Source: Streptomyces sp. MMG1533
GTDB lineage: Bacteria > Actinomycetota > Actinomycetes > Streptomycetales > Streptomycetaceae
NCBI RefSeq assembly: GCF_001279775.1
Contig: NZ_LGDG01000213.1
Location: 124,001-188,000, forward strand
Reading direction: 5' to 3'
DNA length: 64,000 nucleotides
Position numbers and translations under genes: made by a program. The notes beneath the pieces are model-generated. The model had not been told where the DNA came from. It worked only from the letters and a program-made list of their open reading frames with translations, and ran no database searches. Of this stretch, positions 1 through 8,682 are shown in pieces. Positions within the stretch are counted from its first letter, which is position 1. Every line of letters starts with the position of its first letter.

Positions 1-113
1 TCCACCTCCGGCAATACGGTGCCGCGCCGCAGGTGGTGGATCCCGTACGCGTCCCACGCGTCGGCGTTGACCGACTCGGCCGCGTCGGAGTCGAGCCAGT
101 GCGCGCCCGTCAC
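1..113 (-). CDS. partial unknown protein (N-terminus only, runs off left edge)
   Basis: An open frame on the minus strand begins with GTG at 113 and continues past the left window edge for 37 codons without a stop. Its start overlaps the TGA stop of the upstream methyltransferase gene in a GTGA arrangement, the usual sign of translational coupling in Streptomyces operons. The visible residues (MTGAHWLDSDAAESV...) match no family I recognise, so no function is offered. The support is open frame, codon bias and coupling only; it could be a chance overlap. Confidence 0.4.
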   Translation of the reverse strand, partial: MTGAHWLDSDAAESVNADAWDAYGIHHLRRGTVLPEV

Positions 114-928
114 GCGACGGCCGTACCCGTGAGGATCCGCACGTCCAGCTCGGTCACCGAGGCGGCGGTGAGCCGGGCCGTGAACTCCCTTCGCAGTCTC
201 TCGACGGCGGCGGGGTCGAGGCCGTGGAGCAGGGCTCGGGTGCCGCTTCCCACGACCAGGCCCCACGCCGTGTCGGGTGTCAGCGCAACGGCGAGCCGCC
301 GCGGCTCGACACGCGCGGCGGTGAGACCGAGGCCCTCCAGCCAGGCGGCGAGCGTGTCGGCGGTCTCGATGCGGGCGAGCCGGGCCGTCGTCGGAGAGTC
401 CGGCCAGGCGCGCTCGGTCTCCACCGCGCCCCTCAGCGCCTGCCACCAGTCGGTGAGGGCCCCTTTCTCCCACACGGTCACGGCGAGCCGCCCGCCGGGA
501 CGCAGCAGGCGGACCAGTGCCGCGGTGCTGCGGTCCATGTCGGGGAGGAAGAACACCCCGAGCGCGCACTGCACCAGGTCGTAGCCGCCGTCGGGAGCGG
601 GCCAGGCCGTGATGTCGTGACGGTGGAAGCGGACATTCCGCAGCCCCTCCTGCCGGGCCCGGTCGGCGGCGATGTCCAACAGCGCCCCGGACAGGTCGAC
701 CCCGTCGACCGCGCCCGCCGGGCCGACGGCACGCGCGGCGGGCAACGCGGAGGCACCGGCCCCGCAACAGGCGTCCAGCACCCGCTCCCCGGGACCGGGC
801 GCGGCGGTGGCGGCCGTCGCCTCCCCGACCGGATCCCACAGCAGCGGCGACCAGCGGTGGAACTCCTCGGACCCCGCGCTGAACACGTCTGCGACGGTCG
901 TCCCGGTCTGCTGCTGCGGTCCGGTCAT
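110..928 (-). CDS. class I SAM-dependent methyltransferase
   Basis: A 272-residue cytoplasmic protein. Motif I of Rossmann-fold methyltransferases is clear near residue 50 (VLDACCGAGASALPAA), followed by an acidic strand end (GVDLSGALL) for the SAM ribose, and a later segment LLRPGGRLAVTVWE typical of the Methyltransf_11/25 families. The substrate cannot be read from sequence. The ATG at 928 is preceded by GGGGAGGA at suitable spacing. The gene lies 23 bp downstream of the large GH43 gene in the same direction and overlaps the next partial gene, so the three may be co-transcribed. No pathway link to the glycosidase is evident. Confidence 0.8.
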   Translation of the reverse strand: MTGPQQQTGTTVADVFSAGSEEFHRWSPLLWDPVGEATAATAAPGPGERVLDACCGAGASALPAARAVGPAGAVDGVDLSGALLDIAADRARQEGLRNVRFHRHDITAWPAPDGGYDLVQCALGVFFLPDMDRSTAALVRLLRPGGRLAVTVWEKGALTDWWQALRGAVETERAWPDSPTTARLARIETADTLAAWLEGLGLTAARVEPRRLAVALTPDTAWGLVVGSGTRALLHGLDPAAVERLRREFTARLTAASVTELDVRILTGTAVA

Positions 929-951
929 GAGGGCGTCCTCCCCTGGTCGGC

Positions 952-3900
952 TTACAGGCGGCCTCCCACGGTGACGAAGCCGGGGGCATTGGCCGCCGTG
1001 GCGTTGTCGTAGACCACGTAGCCGGTGGACTTCTTCCAGATCTCGATACGGAAGGTGTCCGGGCCGTCCGTGGCGGTGACACGGAAACCGTAGCCAGCCG
1101 TGCCGTTGACCGTGCCGGATCCCTGGTAAACGGCTCGGTTTCCGGTGACCACCAGCCAGTCGGAGCCGGTGGAGCGGAACGCCAGCCGGGCGGCGCCGAA
1201 GTCGAAGCTCGCGTTCCCGGAGGGGACGGTGGCGCCCTTCTTGTACTCGGCCCCGAAGGAGAACCCGGCCGGGCCGGTCAGGGTGGGCTTGGCCGGGTAG
1301 GCGCCGGCCGGCGAGGAGATGATGCCGACGCCCGCGATGGGACCGGCCGCACGGTCGTAGACGATCAGTTCGGGGAGCTCGGTGGTGTCCGAGCCGCCGT
1401 CGTCGTCGGTGACGGTGATCTCCGGGCGCTGGATGCCCGCCTTGGCGTAGGCATGGGTGGCCTCGCAGCGGGAGCCGGTGATCTTGCCGGCGGTCGGTGC
1501 GGTGCCGTCCTTCCAGTCGACCCGGCAGGTCTGGGTGTCTGCCGTGCCCAGGTCGGTGAAGTCCGCCGTGACCACCGCGCCCTGGCCGGCCGCAACCGGC
1601 TTCGGGCCCGCGGCCGCCGTGATCACCGGGGCCGCGTTGGCGACCGTGACGGTGAGCGAGTCGCTGCTGCGGCCGCCGGTCAGGGTGACCTTGTAAGTGC
1701 CGTCGTCGGCGCAGGTGAGGGCCGTGAGGATGGCACCGGGGTCGGAGAAGGTGCAGGGTGCTCCGTCCTCCACCGTCCACTTGGGGCCGCCGGCGCCGGA
1801 GAGGGTGCCGGTGAGGGAGATCGCGCTGCCCTCCGTGCCGCTCGCGTTCGGACCCGCGTGGACGATGGTGACCGGGTCGATGCTCGTCAGGGTCGGGACG
1901 ACCTTCTTGATCAGGCCGTCGGTGTCGAACTCCAGCTTGTCGATGGTGGTTTCGCGGTTCGTGCCGTCACCGCCGGGGATGGCGAAGCGGTGGTAGGCGA
2001 TGTACCAGTCGTCGGTGCCAGGGACGTGGACCACGGAGTGGTGGCCGGTGCCCTTGATGCCGAGGCTCAGCCGCTTCTCCAGGATCACACCCTGCTTGGT
2101 CCAGGGGCCCAGGGGCGAGGATCCGGTCGCGTAGGCGACGCGGTAGTTCTCGTCCCGGGTGTCGTTCTCCGACCACATGAAGTAGTAGGTGCCCTTGCGC
2201 TTGATGACGAAGGAGCCCTCGTTGTAGCCGCTCGGGGTGATGTCCTTGATCTTCGAGGTGTCGAGGGACGTCATGTCGTCGTTCAGCGGGACGACGTAGG
2301 CGCGGCCGTTGCCGAAGTAGAGGTACGACGTGCCGTCGTCGTCCGTGAAGACCGCCGGGTCGATCATCTGGCCGGTCAACTGACCCGCCTTGAGCAGCGG
2401 TTGGCCGAGAGGATCCTTGAACGGACCGGTCGGCGAGTCGGAGACCGCGACGCCGATGTTGGCGTCGGCGCTGAAGTAGAAGTAGTACTTCCCGTTCTTC
2501 TCGGCGATCGTCGGCGCCCAGGCCCTGCTGTCGGCCCAGCTGACGTCCGGTCCCAGGTCGAGGATGACGCCGTGGTCCTTCCAGTGGACCAGGTCGGTGG
2601 AGGAGTACGCCTTGAACTGCGTGCCGCTCCAGCCCGGGAAGCCGTCGGTGGTCGGGTAGATGTAGAAGGTGTCGCCGAACCTGACGATGTTCGGGTCGGC
2701 GTTGAGCCCCGGCAGGACCGGGCTCTTCATCTCCAGTGCCGTGACCGTCCAGGTGCGCTTGGCGCCGTCCGAGCCGGTCACCTCGTACGTCACCGGCTCG
2801 GTGAAGTCGTGCAGCGTGCCGGAGGCGGGGCTGATGGACGCGCCGTGGGCCAGGGTGAACTCCGGCGCCAGGGCGGTGAGATCGCTGCCCTCGGCCAGCG
2901 GGAGGGTGATCCTGCTGTCCGTGTCGTCGACGATCGCGTCGACCTTCAGCGCGGGGTGGGTCGCCGCGGCGATGCCCGTGGTGTTGCCGCTGAGCTCCAG
3001 GACCTCGGTGCTCGACAGGGCCCGGTTGTAGATCCGGAAGTCGTCGACCTCGCCGCCGAAGTAGGGGTCCGGGGAGTACAGGGACTTGCCGATGTAGCCG
3101 GAGTAGCCCTTGGAGGAGTCGTAGAGCTCGGACGGCTTGATGGTGACCCCGGTGGCCCGGGCTGCCTCGATGCCGTTCACGTAGAGGACCGCGGTCTCGG
3201 TCGCGCTGTCCACGGTGACGGTGACGTGCTGCCACTCACCGGGGGTGAGCCGGGAGCCCGCCGTCATCTGCTTCTCGCCCGACCAGGTGGCCTTCGTGAT
3301 CGCGGAGAAGAGCTTGCCGCCGCCGTTGGAGGGGGAGGCGAAGAGGTACTTGTTGCTGTCGGGACCCAGTCCGAAGAGCCACTGGAAGTTGTCCCCGCCG
3401 TTCCACTTCACGTGGGTGGAGACGGTGACGCTGTCGGCGTCCTTCAGAACGCCGTTGGGGATCCTGACGTACGGCGAGGTGGTGGAGCTGCTGGAACCGC
3501 CGGACATCTTGAACGAGCCGCCGTCCACCCCGGTGCCGAAGTCGGGGGTGCGCACGTAGGTGCCGTGGTAGCCGTGGCCGCTGGAGTCGCGGGCGATGTT
3601 GCCGCCGGTCTCGTCGAAGTCGTAGTCGAGGAGCAGGTCGGCCGGTACCTTCGGGCCTTCCACCGAGACGGTGACCTCGGCCTTCACCTTGAGCGCGGCG
3701 CCGTCGGGCAGGCTGCCCGTCACCGTGAAGCTGCCGGCCTGCGCGTACGCCGAGGCCGGGACGTCGTCCCAGGTGACGGAGACGGGCCGCTTGACACCGT
3801 CGGCGTAGTCGGCGATCACGGTGGCCGGCAGGACCGGGGCGTCACCGATGCCCGTCGTCACGGAGACGTCCTCGACGGACTCGACGAGCTGGTCCGGCTG

Positions 3901-6150
3901 GTAGGCCCGCAGCAGCCGGTCGTACTCGGCCTGGGTGACCGGGAGTACGGTGCCGTGGCGGGGCTTGCTGGGCAGGTCGTAGGTGGTGGACGGGGTCCAC
4001 TGGCCGGAGGCGAGATCCGTCGTCTCGAACGGGATGTAGCCGCGGCCGCCGAACTCGTCGAGGAACGCGTACCACTTCTCCTCGGTGTTGGACTTGAAGA
4101 CCAGCGGTCCCTCGGCGGCGCTCATCGCCCCCTTGCCGATGCCCTCGGCCACGGCGTCGTAGGAGAGGTCGAGGATCGAGTCGCTCTTCTCCTCGAAGAT
4201 GAACTTGCTGTTGGGGGTGGAGGAGGTGTTGTTCCGCTCGTCCTTGGACAAGCGGTAGTACATGCCGTCGTGCTTGATCATCGTGGAGTCGATGACCGAG
4301 TAGCCGCGGTCGATCCAGACCTTGGGCTCGCTGAAGGTGCGGAAGTCGCGGGTGGTGGCGTACATCATGCGGTTGTACGTGTCGCCGGAGTGCTCCGGGT
4401 TGCTGTACAGCTTCGACGCCCAGAAGACCACGTACTCGCCGAGCTTCTCGTCGTAGAAGGCTTCCGGCGCCCAGGTGTTGCCGGCCGAGTCGGGCGAGAC
4501 CTTGACCAGGCGCTGGTCGGTCCAGTGCACCAGGTCGGTGGACTCCCAGACCATGATGGACTTGCTGCCGGTGCGCTGGGAGGCGTCCCAGTTGCCGTTG
4601 CCGTAGATCCGCAGGTCGGTGGCTATCTGGTAGAACTTGTCGCCCTCGGGGGAGCGGATGATGAACGGGTCGCGCAGGCCCTTCTCGCCGAGCGTGGACG
4701 TCAGGACGGGCTTGCCGTCGTTCAACTCCCGCCATTTCAGCGGGTCGTTGCCCTTGCTCAGCGCCGCGTAGAGCTGCTCCCCGTCCGCGGTGCCCTCGCC
4801 GGTGAAATAGCTGAACATGTAGCCCTTGAGGGCTTCCTTGGCGGGGAGCTCGGGCACCGTGGCCGTGAGGACGCGGGTCGCCTCGGCGTCGCCCTTGGTG
4901 ACGGTCGCGGTCAGCTCGACGGTGGTGCCGCCGTCGCCGTGCGCGGGGCGGTGGACCACACCGTCGGCGGAGATGACGTCCGGCTTCGCGGAGGACCACG
5001 TGACGTCCGTGCCGTACACGCCGGTCGTCGGCAGAGTGATGTTGCCGCGCACGTCGTCGAGGTTGTGGACCGTCAGCGCCTCGGCGGCCTGCTTGGTGGC
5101 CGCGTCGTCGTCGAGCGCGGCGGGGACCGTGATGTCGAAGGTCTTGGTGTCGGTCACCGATCCCTTCTTCAGGGTCGCCGTCAGCGTCGCGTGGCCGTCC
5201 GGCTGACCGGCGGCGGGGCGGGTGACGGCCCCGGTGTCGGACACCACCGAGGGGGTGTCGCTGTTCCAGCTGATCGTGGAACCGCCCGCTGTGCCGGTGG
5301 CCGGCAGGGTCAGGTCCGCGACGACGGCGCTGGTGTCGCCCAGCGTGAGGGCGGCCTTGTCGTCGGCGACGCCCTGGGTGGCGACGGGGAGGGAGAGCTG
5401 CTCGACCTCCGAGCCGGCCAGCGCGCGCTGGTACACGCGGAAGTCGCGGATCTTGCCCTTGAAGAGCTTGTCGCCGGGGTACACGGACTTGCCGATGTAG
5501 TTGGCGGTGGTCGTGCCTGCGCCGATGGAACCGGGGGTGATGGTCACCGCCGTGTTGCGGGCCACCTCCACGCCGTCCTCGTAGAGCACACCGGTGGTGC
5601 CGGTCTGGGTGTAGGTGACCTGCTTCCACACGGCGCGGGTCATGGCGCGCGCGGGGGAGGGCTGGGTGTTCTGTTCCGTCGACCAGTTGCCGGAGGCGAT
5701 GGAGGTCCGGAAGGTGTTGCCGGTGGTGAACAGGTAGCCGTTGCCGGCGGTGCCGCTCGTGTTGCCGAAGCCGTAGATGAAGTACGGGGTGGCCTGCGTG
5801 GAGTCGATCTTCACGTCCATCGAGACGGTGATCGAGTTCATGTCGCGCATGACGTTGTCCGGCACCTTGACGTAGGTGTCGGAACCGTTGAAGGAGAGTC
5901 CCTCGCCGGTGCCGGACCACGCGGCGGTGCCGTTGACGGTGCCCGTCCGGCCGTTGCCGGAGGCGTCGGCCACGGTGGTGCCGGAGGTGGCGTCGAGCTT
6001 GTACCAGAGGGCGAGGCCGTCGGTGATCTCCGCTGCCTGCACCGGAGCGGGGGCCCCGGCGAGGCCCAGGAACAGTGACGCGGCGGTCAGTCCGGCGAGT
6101 CGGCTCGCCCAACGTCTCGCGCGGTCGCGAAGTGGTGCGCTGTACGTCAT
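952..6150 (-). CDS. secreted multi-domain glycoside hydrolase with two GH43 domains
   Basis: A 1732-residue exported enzyme. Order, with approximate residues: Sec signal peptide 1-39 ending VQAAE; LamG/concanavalin-like domain 45-250; two Ig-like (atrophied BIG) repeats 255-430; first GH43 five-bladed propeller 440-740; Ig-like domain 750-830; second LamG 835-1050; Ig-like linker 1065-1140; second GH43 1140-1430; Ig/PKD-like domains 1430-1590; beta-rich C-terminal domain to the end. Both GH43 domains keep candidate catalytic acids: RDPFII, VIDSTMI and AEGPLVF in the first; NADPNIV, MIDPAVF and NEGSFVI in the second. GH43 enzymes act on arabinose- or xylose-containing plant polysaccharides; the exact bond is not predictable. 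I start at ATG 6150, which has GGGGAA upstream and opens directly on the signal peptide; the frame is open 32 codons further upstream. Confidence 0.9.
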   Translation of the reverse strand: MTYSAPLRDRARRWASRLAGLTAASLFLGLAGAPAPVQAAEITDGLALWYKLDATSGTTVADASGNGRTGTVNGTAAWSGTGEGLSFNGSDTYVKVPDNVMRDMNSITVSMDVKIDSTQATPYFIYGFGNTSGTAGNGYLFTTGNTFRTSIASGNWSTEQNTQPSPARAMTRAVWKQVTYTQTGTTGVLYEDGVEVARNTAVTITPGSIGAGTTTANYIGKSVYPGDKLFKGKIRDFRVYQRALAGSEVEQLSLPVATQGVADDKAALTLGDTSAVVADLTLPATGTAGGSTISWNSDTPSVVSDTGAVTRPAAGQPDGHATLTATLKKGSVTDTKTFDITVPAALDDDAATKQAAEALTVHNLDDVRGNITLPTTGVYGTDVTWSSAKPDVISADGVVHRPAHGDGGTTVELTATVTKGDAEATRVLTATVPELPAKEALKGYMFSYFTGEGTADGEQLYAALSKGNDPLKWRELNDGKPVLTSTLGEKGLRDPFIIRSPEGDKFYQIATDLRIYGNGNWDASQRTGSKSIMVWESTDLVHWTDQRLVKVSPDSAGNTWAPEAFYDEKLGEYVVFWASKLYSNPEHSGDTYNRMMYATTRDFRTFSEPKVWIDRGYSVIDSTMIKHDGMYYRLSKDERNNTSSTPNSKFIFEEKSDSILDLSYDAVAEGIGKGAMSAAEGPLVFKSNTEEKWYAFLDEFGGRGYIPFETTDLASGQWTPSTTYDLPSKPRHGTVLPVTQAEYDRLLRAYQPDQLVESVEDVSVTTGIGDAPVLPATVIADYADGVKRPVSVTWDDVPASAYAQAGSFTVTGSLPDGAALKVKAEVTVSVEGPKVPADLLLDYDFDETGGNIARDSSGHGYHGTYVRTPDFGTGVDGGSFKMSGGSSSSTTSPYVRIPNGVLKDADSVTVSTHVKWNGGDNFQWLFGLGPDSNKYLFASPSNGGGKLFSAITKATWSGEKQMTAGSRLTPGEWQHVTVTVDSATETAVLYVNGIEAARATGVTIKPSELYDSSKGYSGYIGKSLYSPDPYFGGEVDDFRIYNRALSSTEVLELSGNTTGIAAATHPALKVDAIVDDTDSRITLPLAEGSDLTALAPEFTLAHGASISPASGTLHDFTEPVTYEVTGSDGAKRTWTVTALEMKSPVLPGLNADPNIVRFGDTFYIYPTTDGFPGWSGTQFKAYSSTDLVHWKDHGVILDLGPDVSWADSRAWAPTIAEKNGKYYFYFSADANIGVAVSDSPTGPFKDPLGQPLLKAGQLTGQMIDPAVFTDDDGTSYLYFGNGRAYVVPLNDDMTSLDTSKIKDITPSGYNEGSFVIKRKGTYYFMWSENDTRDENYRVAYATGSSPLGPWTKQGVILEKRLSLGIKGTGHHSVVHVPGTDDWYIAYHRFAIPGGDGTNRETTIDKLEFDTDGLIKKVVPTLTSIDPVTIVHAGPNASGTEGSAISLTGTLSGAGGPKWTVEDGAPCTFSDPGAILTALTCADDGTYKVTLTGGRSSDSLTVTVANAAPVITAAAGPKPVAAGQGAVVTADFTDLGTADTQTCRVDWKDGTAPTAGKITGSRCEATHAYAKAGIQRPEITVTDDDGGSDTTELPELIVYDRAAGPIAGVGIISSPAGAYPAKPTLTGPAGFSFGAEYKKGATVPSGNASFDFGAARLAFRSTGSDWLVVTGNRAVYQGSGTVNGTAGYGFRVTATDGPDTFRIEIWKKSTGYVVYDNATAANAPGFVTVGGRL

Positions 6151-6332
6151 GTGGAGTTCCCCTGCTGAGACACGATTGGGTGAAGGGGCCTCGGCCAGGG
6201 CGCCCCGCCGTTTCGGCTGTGTGACGTCGTGTTGCGAGAGTGTCAATCGGGGTGTGGTGCAGCGTCAAGAGTTTTCGAACGATGTCCGATGGGCCGAACG
6301 AACCTGATGGCGGCCGGATCTTGGGGGATGGT

Positions 6333-6351
6333 CCTCGGTCCGGGACTGAGG
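6333..6351 (-). terminator. short hairpin downstream of the response regulator gene
   Basis: CCTCGGTC-CGG-GACTGAGG forms an 8-bp stem (one G-T pair) four bases beyond the stop of the minus-strand regulator gene. It has no T-tract, as is common in Streptomyces. Weak by itself; position is the main support. Confidence 0.35.
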
Positions 6352-6355
6352 GGTG

Positions 6356-7051
6356 TCAGGCCGGGCGAACCAGGCCGGATTCGTAGGCGAACACCACGGC
6401 TTGGACGCGGGCGCGGGCACCGATCTTGCCGAGGATGTTGCTGACGTGGGACTTGACGGTGGTGGGGGCGATCGACAGTCGCGCGGCGATCTCCGCGTTG
6501 GACCAGCCGGAGGCGACGGCGACCAGCACATCGCGTTCGCGCTCGGTGAGGGCTTCGAGTCCGACCTCCCGCTCCACGAAGTGGCCGGGCCGCTGTTGAC
6601 GTACGGCGTCGATGAGTGCACGGGTGAGGCCGGGTGTGATGACGGCGTCTCCGGTGGCGACGATGCGGACGGCCGCGGTCAGTTCGTCCGGCGTGGCGTC
6701 GTCGAGGAGGAATCCGCGGGCTCCGGCGCGCAGTGCTGCCGAGGCGTACTCGTCGAGGCCGGCGCTGGTCAGGGCGAGTACCTGCGGAGGGTTCCGCACG
6801 GCTCGGGCGGAGCCGGAGGGCTGGGGGAGCGAGGGGGCGCGGGTGATGCGGCGAATGGTCTCGATGCCGTCGGTGCCGGGTGTGCGGGCGTCCATCACGA
6901 CGACGTCGGGGCGGAGTTCGGCGCTCAGGCGGACGGCCTCGAATCCGCCGGACGCCTCACCTACGACGGTCAGGTCGGGCTGGGCCGCGAGGAGCATCCG
7001 GAAGCCGAGGCGTTGCAGAGCCTGGTCGTGGACCACGAGTACGGAAGTCAT
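6356..7051 (-). CDS. orphan NarL/FixJ-type response regulator, atypical receiver
   Basis: A 231-residue DNA-binding regulator. Receiver domain about 1-130, with the phospho-acceptor Asp54 in VVVMDART. LuxR-type helix-turn-helix about 165-225 (ALTERERDVLVAVASGWSNAEIAARL...TVKSHVSNIL). The receiver is degenerate. The N-terminal acidic pair is reduced to HD (VVHDQAL), and the invariant lysine that follows GFLL is Asp (RGFLLDD). Such receivers are often phosphorylation-independent in characterised atypical response regulators; that is an inference here. No histidine kinase gene is adjacent. A strong palindrome lies 27 bp upstream of the ATG. It is divergent from the broken hydrolase/GH2 remnants and may once have regulated carbohydrate genes. 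Confidence 0.85.
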   Translation of the reverse strand: MTSVLVVHDQALQRLGFRMLLAAQPDLTVVGEASGGFEAVRLSAELRPDVVVMDARTPGTDGIETIRRITRAPSLPQPSGSARAVRNPPQVLALTSAGLDEYASAALRAGARGFLLDDATPDELTAAVRIVATGDAVITPGLTRALIDAVRQQRPGHFVEREVGLEALTERERDVLVAVASGWSNAEIAARLSIAPTTVKSHVSNILGKIGARARVQAVVFAYESGLVRPA

Positions 7052-7077
7052 GCCGGGCGTGCCCCTCTCGCCCCCCT

Positions 7078-7096
7078 GAACGAAACGGTTTCGTTC
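7078..7096. promoter_or_regulatory. perfect 19-bp LacI-type operator
   Basis: GAACGAAACGGTTTCGTTC is a perfect 9-1-9 inverted repeat with a CG-centred core typical of LacI-family operators in Streptomyces. It lies 27 bp upstream of the response regulator ATG and about 300 bp upstream of the hydrolase remnant. No LacI gene is immediately adjacent; the LacI at 10040 appears to use a different core. Confidence 0.6.
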
Positions 7097-7121
7097 ACAC
7101 GGGAAGGCTAGCCCCGGCTCC

Positions 7122-7140
7122 TATCGAAACGGTATCGTTC
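7122..7140. promoter_or_regulatory. second, degenerate copy of the LacI-type operator
   Basis: TATCGAAACGGTATCGTTC repeats the 7078 site with a few changes, 44 bp away centre to centre (about four helical turns). This arrangement suits two dimers or DNA looping. From here to 7397 (about 260 bp) I see no gene. Confidence 0.45.
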
Positions 7141-7397
7141 TCGTTATGGCGTGGGTCACATTCCGGTGACGTCAGGTCCTGGATGTGGGCCGGATCGTCG
7201 TGGGTGCGCGACATCCCGGGGTGGAGGGTGCGGTGGGAGCGGTCGGCGGAACTGACCGGCCTGCCGGTGCTGCCTCCGTTGCCGGGTGTCTCGCGCGGGG
7301 CGGGGTGATCGGCGCAGGCCCGTCGGCGGCAGCGAGGCGAGACGAGGGAGGGCACCTGCTGTCGGCTACGGGGGCCGGATTCGAGGAGAGGCGTTCC

Positions 7398-7590
7398 ATG
7401 AGGCTCGACCTGGTCGACCCGGAACTGCGCCGCAGCGTCGCGCGAATGCCGCGCCTGCCGATCCGCCGGACGTGGGGGCGGCGCCTGGTGCGCGCCCTGG
7501 TCCGTCGGCGCGGGCCGGGCGAGCCGGTCGAGACGGTCGACGCAAGAGACCTCGACGAGGCTCAGGGCATACGCCTGTACACCCCTGCCG
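7398..7590 (+). pseudogene. 5' fragment of an alpha/beta-hydrolase (esterase-type) gene
   Basis: An ATG at 7398 with GAGGAGAGG upstream opens a frame of about 64 codons (MRLDLVDPELRR...GIRLYTPAG). This resembles the N-terminal helical cap of hormone-sensitive-lipase-type hydrolases up to the strand xVRLYxPxG. Similarity stops abruptly there: the frame continues only as arginine-rich out-of-frame reading of the following GH2 sequence. The HGGG oxyanion motif and catalytic triad are absent, so no active enzyme can be made. The family assignment rests on a short segment. Confidence 0.55.
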
Positions 7591-8592
7591 GTGGTCGCCG
7601 TACTCGACGTCGCCGGCATGAACTACGCCGAGGCCCGCTACGCCCTGGACCGCGACCTGTTCCCCCACCGGATCATCCTCGGCACCGAGACCTTCCCCAC
7701 CCGCATCGACGGCAACTGGCGGCTGGTGAAGCAACACGGCCACGTCATCGGCGACTTCACCTGGACCGGCTGGGACTACCTGGGCGAGGTCGGCATCGGA
7801 CGCCCCCAGTACCTCACCCCCGACACGCCCCGCCCCTCCCACACCGCGCCCTACCCCTACCTGGTCGCGGGCTGCGGCGACATCGACATCACCGGCCACC
7901 GCCGCCCCGCCTCCCACTACCGCGAGATCGTCTTCGGCCTGCGCACCCAGCCCTACATCGCGGTCCGGCGGCCCGAGCACCACGGCAAGACCTACGCGGG
8001 AACACCGTGGGCATGGAGCGACACCGTCGCCGGCTGGACCTGGCCCGGCTTCGAGGGCAAACCGATCACCATCGAGGTCTACGGCGACGCCGACGAGGTC
8101 GAACTCCTCCTGGGCGGCCGCTCCCTCGGACGCCGGCCGGTGGGGGAGGAGCACCGCTTCCGCACCGAGTTCGAGACGGCGTACGAGCCCGGTGAACTCC
8201 TGGCCGTCGCCTACCGCGACGGCACCGAAACCGGCCGCACCACCCTCCGCTCCGCGACCGGCCCGGTGCGGTTGCGAGCCGAGGCCGACCGCCCGGTCAT
8301 CACGGCAGCCGGCGGCGACCTCGCGTACGTCACCCTTTCCCTGACGGACCCGGACGGCACCCTCCACACCGCGGCCGACCGCCCGGTGCGCGTGGAGGTG
8401 TCGGGGGCGGGCGTCCTGCTCGGCTTCGGCAGCGCCGACCCGTCCACCGAGGAACGCTTCGACGCCAGCGAACGCCGTACGTACGAAGGCCGCGCCCTGG
8501 CCGTCCTCCGCCCCACCGGCCCCGGCAAGATCCGCCTCCTGGCCTCCGCACCCGAGTGCGATCCGGTCGAGGTCGTGGTCACCGCCGAGTAG
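7588..8592 (+). pseudogene. 3' fragment of a GH2 beta-galactosidase-like gene
   Basis: Reading starts abruptly in mid-domain (PVVAVLDVAGMNYAEARY) and continues to a TAG at 8590-8592, about 334 codons. It contains the C-terminal part of a GH2 TIM barrel with the nucleophile-type motif GTETFPTR, then WTGWDYLGE, then DUF4982-like and Ig-like domains. The sugar-binding jelly roll, the immunoglobulin-like domain and the acid/base half of the barrel are missing; intact relatives are two to three times longer. It lies directly against the alpha/beta-hydrolase fragment but in another frame, so this is a deletion junction, not a fusion protein. Confidence 0.75.
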
Positions 8593-8646
8593 CGTCCGAG
8601 GCGGACAGGAGAGATCCCGAGACGTCGGACCGGCGAAGACCGATGG

Positions 8647-8675
8647 TTGTGCAAAACGTTTTGGATATCTAGCTT
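8647..8675 (+). promoter_or_regulatory. candidate promoter with embedded LacI-type operator (nucleoside locus)
   Basis: TTGTGC (8647-8652) and TAGCTT (8670-8675) are separated by 17 bp. Between them lies the perfect 12-bp palindrome CAAAACGTTTTG (8652-8663), a classic LacI-family core, so bound repressor would block polymerase. Transcription would start at about 8682, one base before the ATG at 8683. There is no Shine-Dalgarno sequence, which suggests a leaderless message. Confidence 0.6.
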
Positions 8676-8682
8676 GTGCGCC

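Noticed and set aside
110-1780. 556-codon reading of the methyltransferase frame upstream of ATG 928
   Set aside because: The upstream part is an out-of-frame, Arg/His-rich reading of the GH43 gene; homology starts at ATG 928.
1453-6078. 1541-codon open frame on the + strand
   Set aside because: Antisense shadow of the GH43 gene; Val/Gly/Arg-rich low-complexity product with no domain, typical of high-GC antisense frames.
6241-6268. TTGACA and TTGACG on the minus strand upstream of the GH43 gene
   Set aside because: No matching -10 hexamer at 16-18 bp from either; not annotated as a promoter.
7185-8195. 336-codon frame across the hydrolase/GH2 junction as one novel protein
   Set aside because: Only about 64 codons resemble a protein family; the rest is out-of-frame GH2 sequence.
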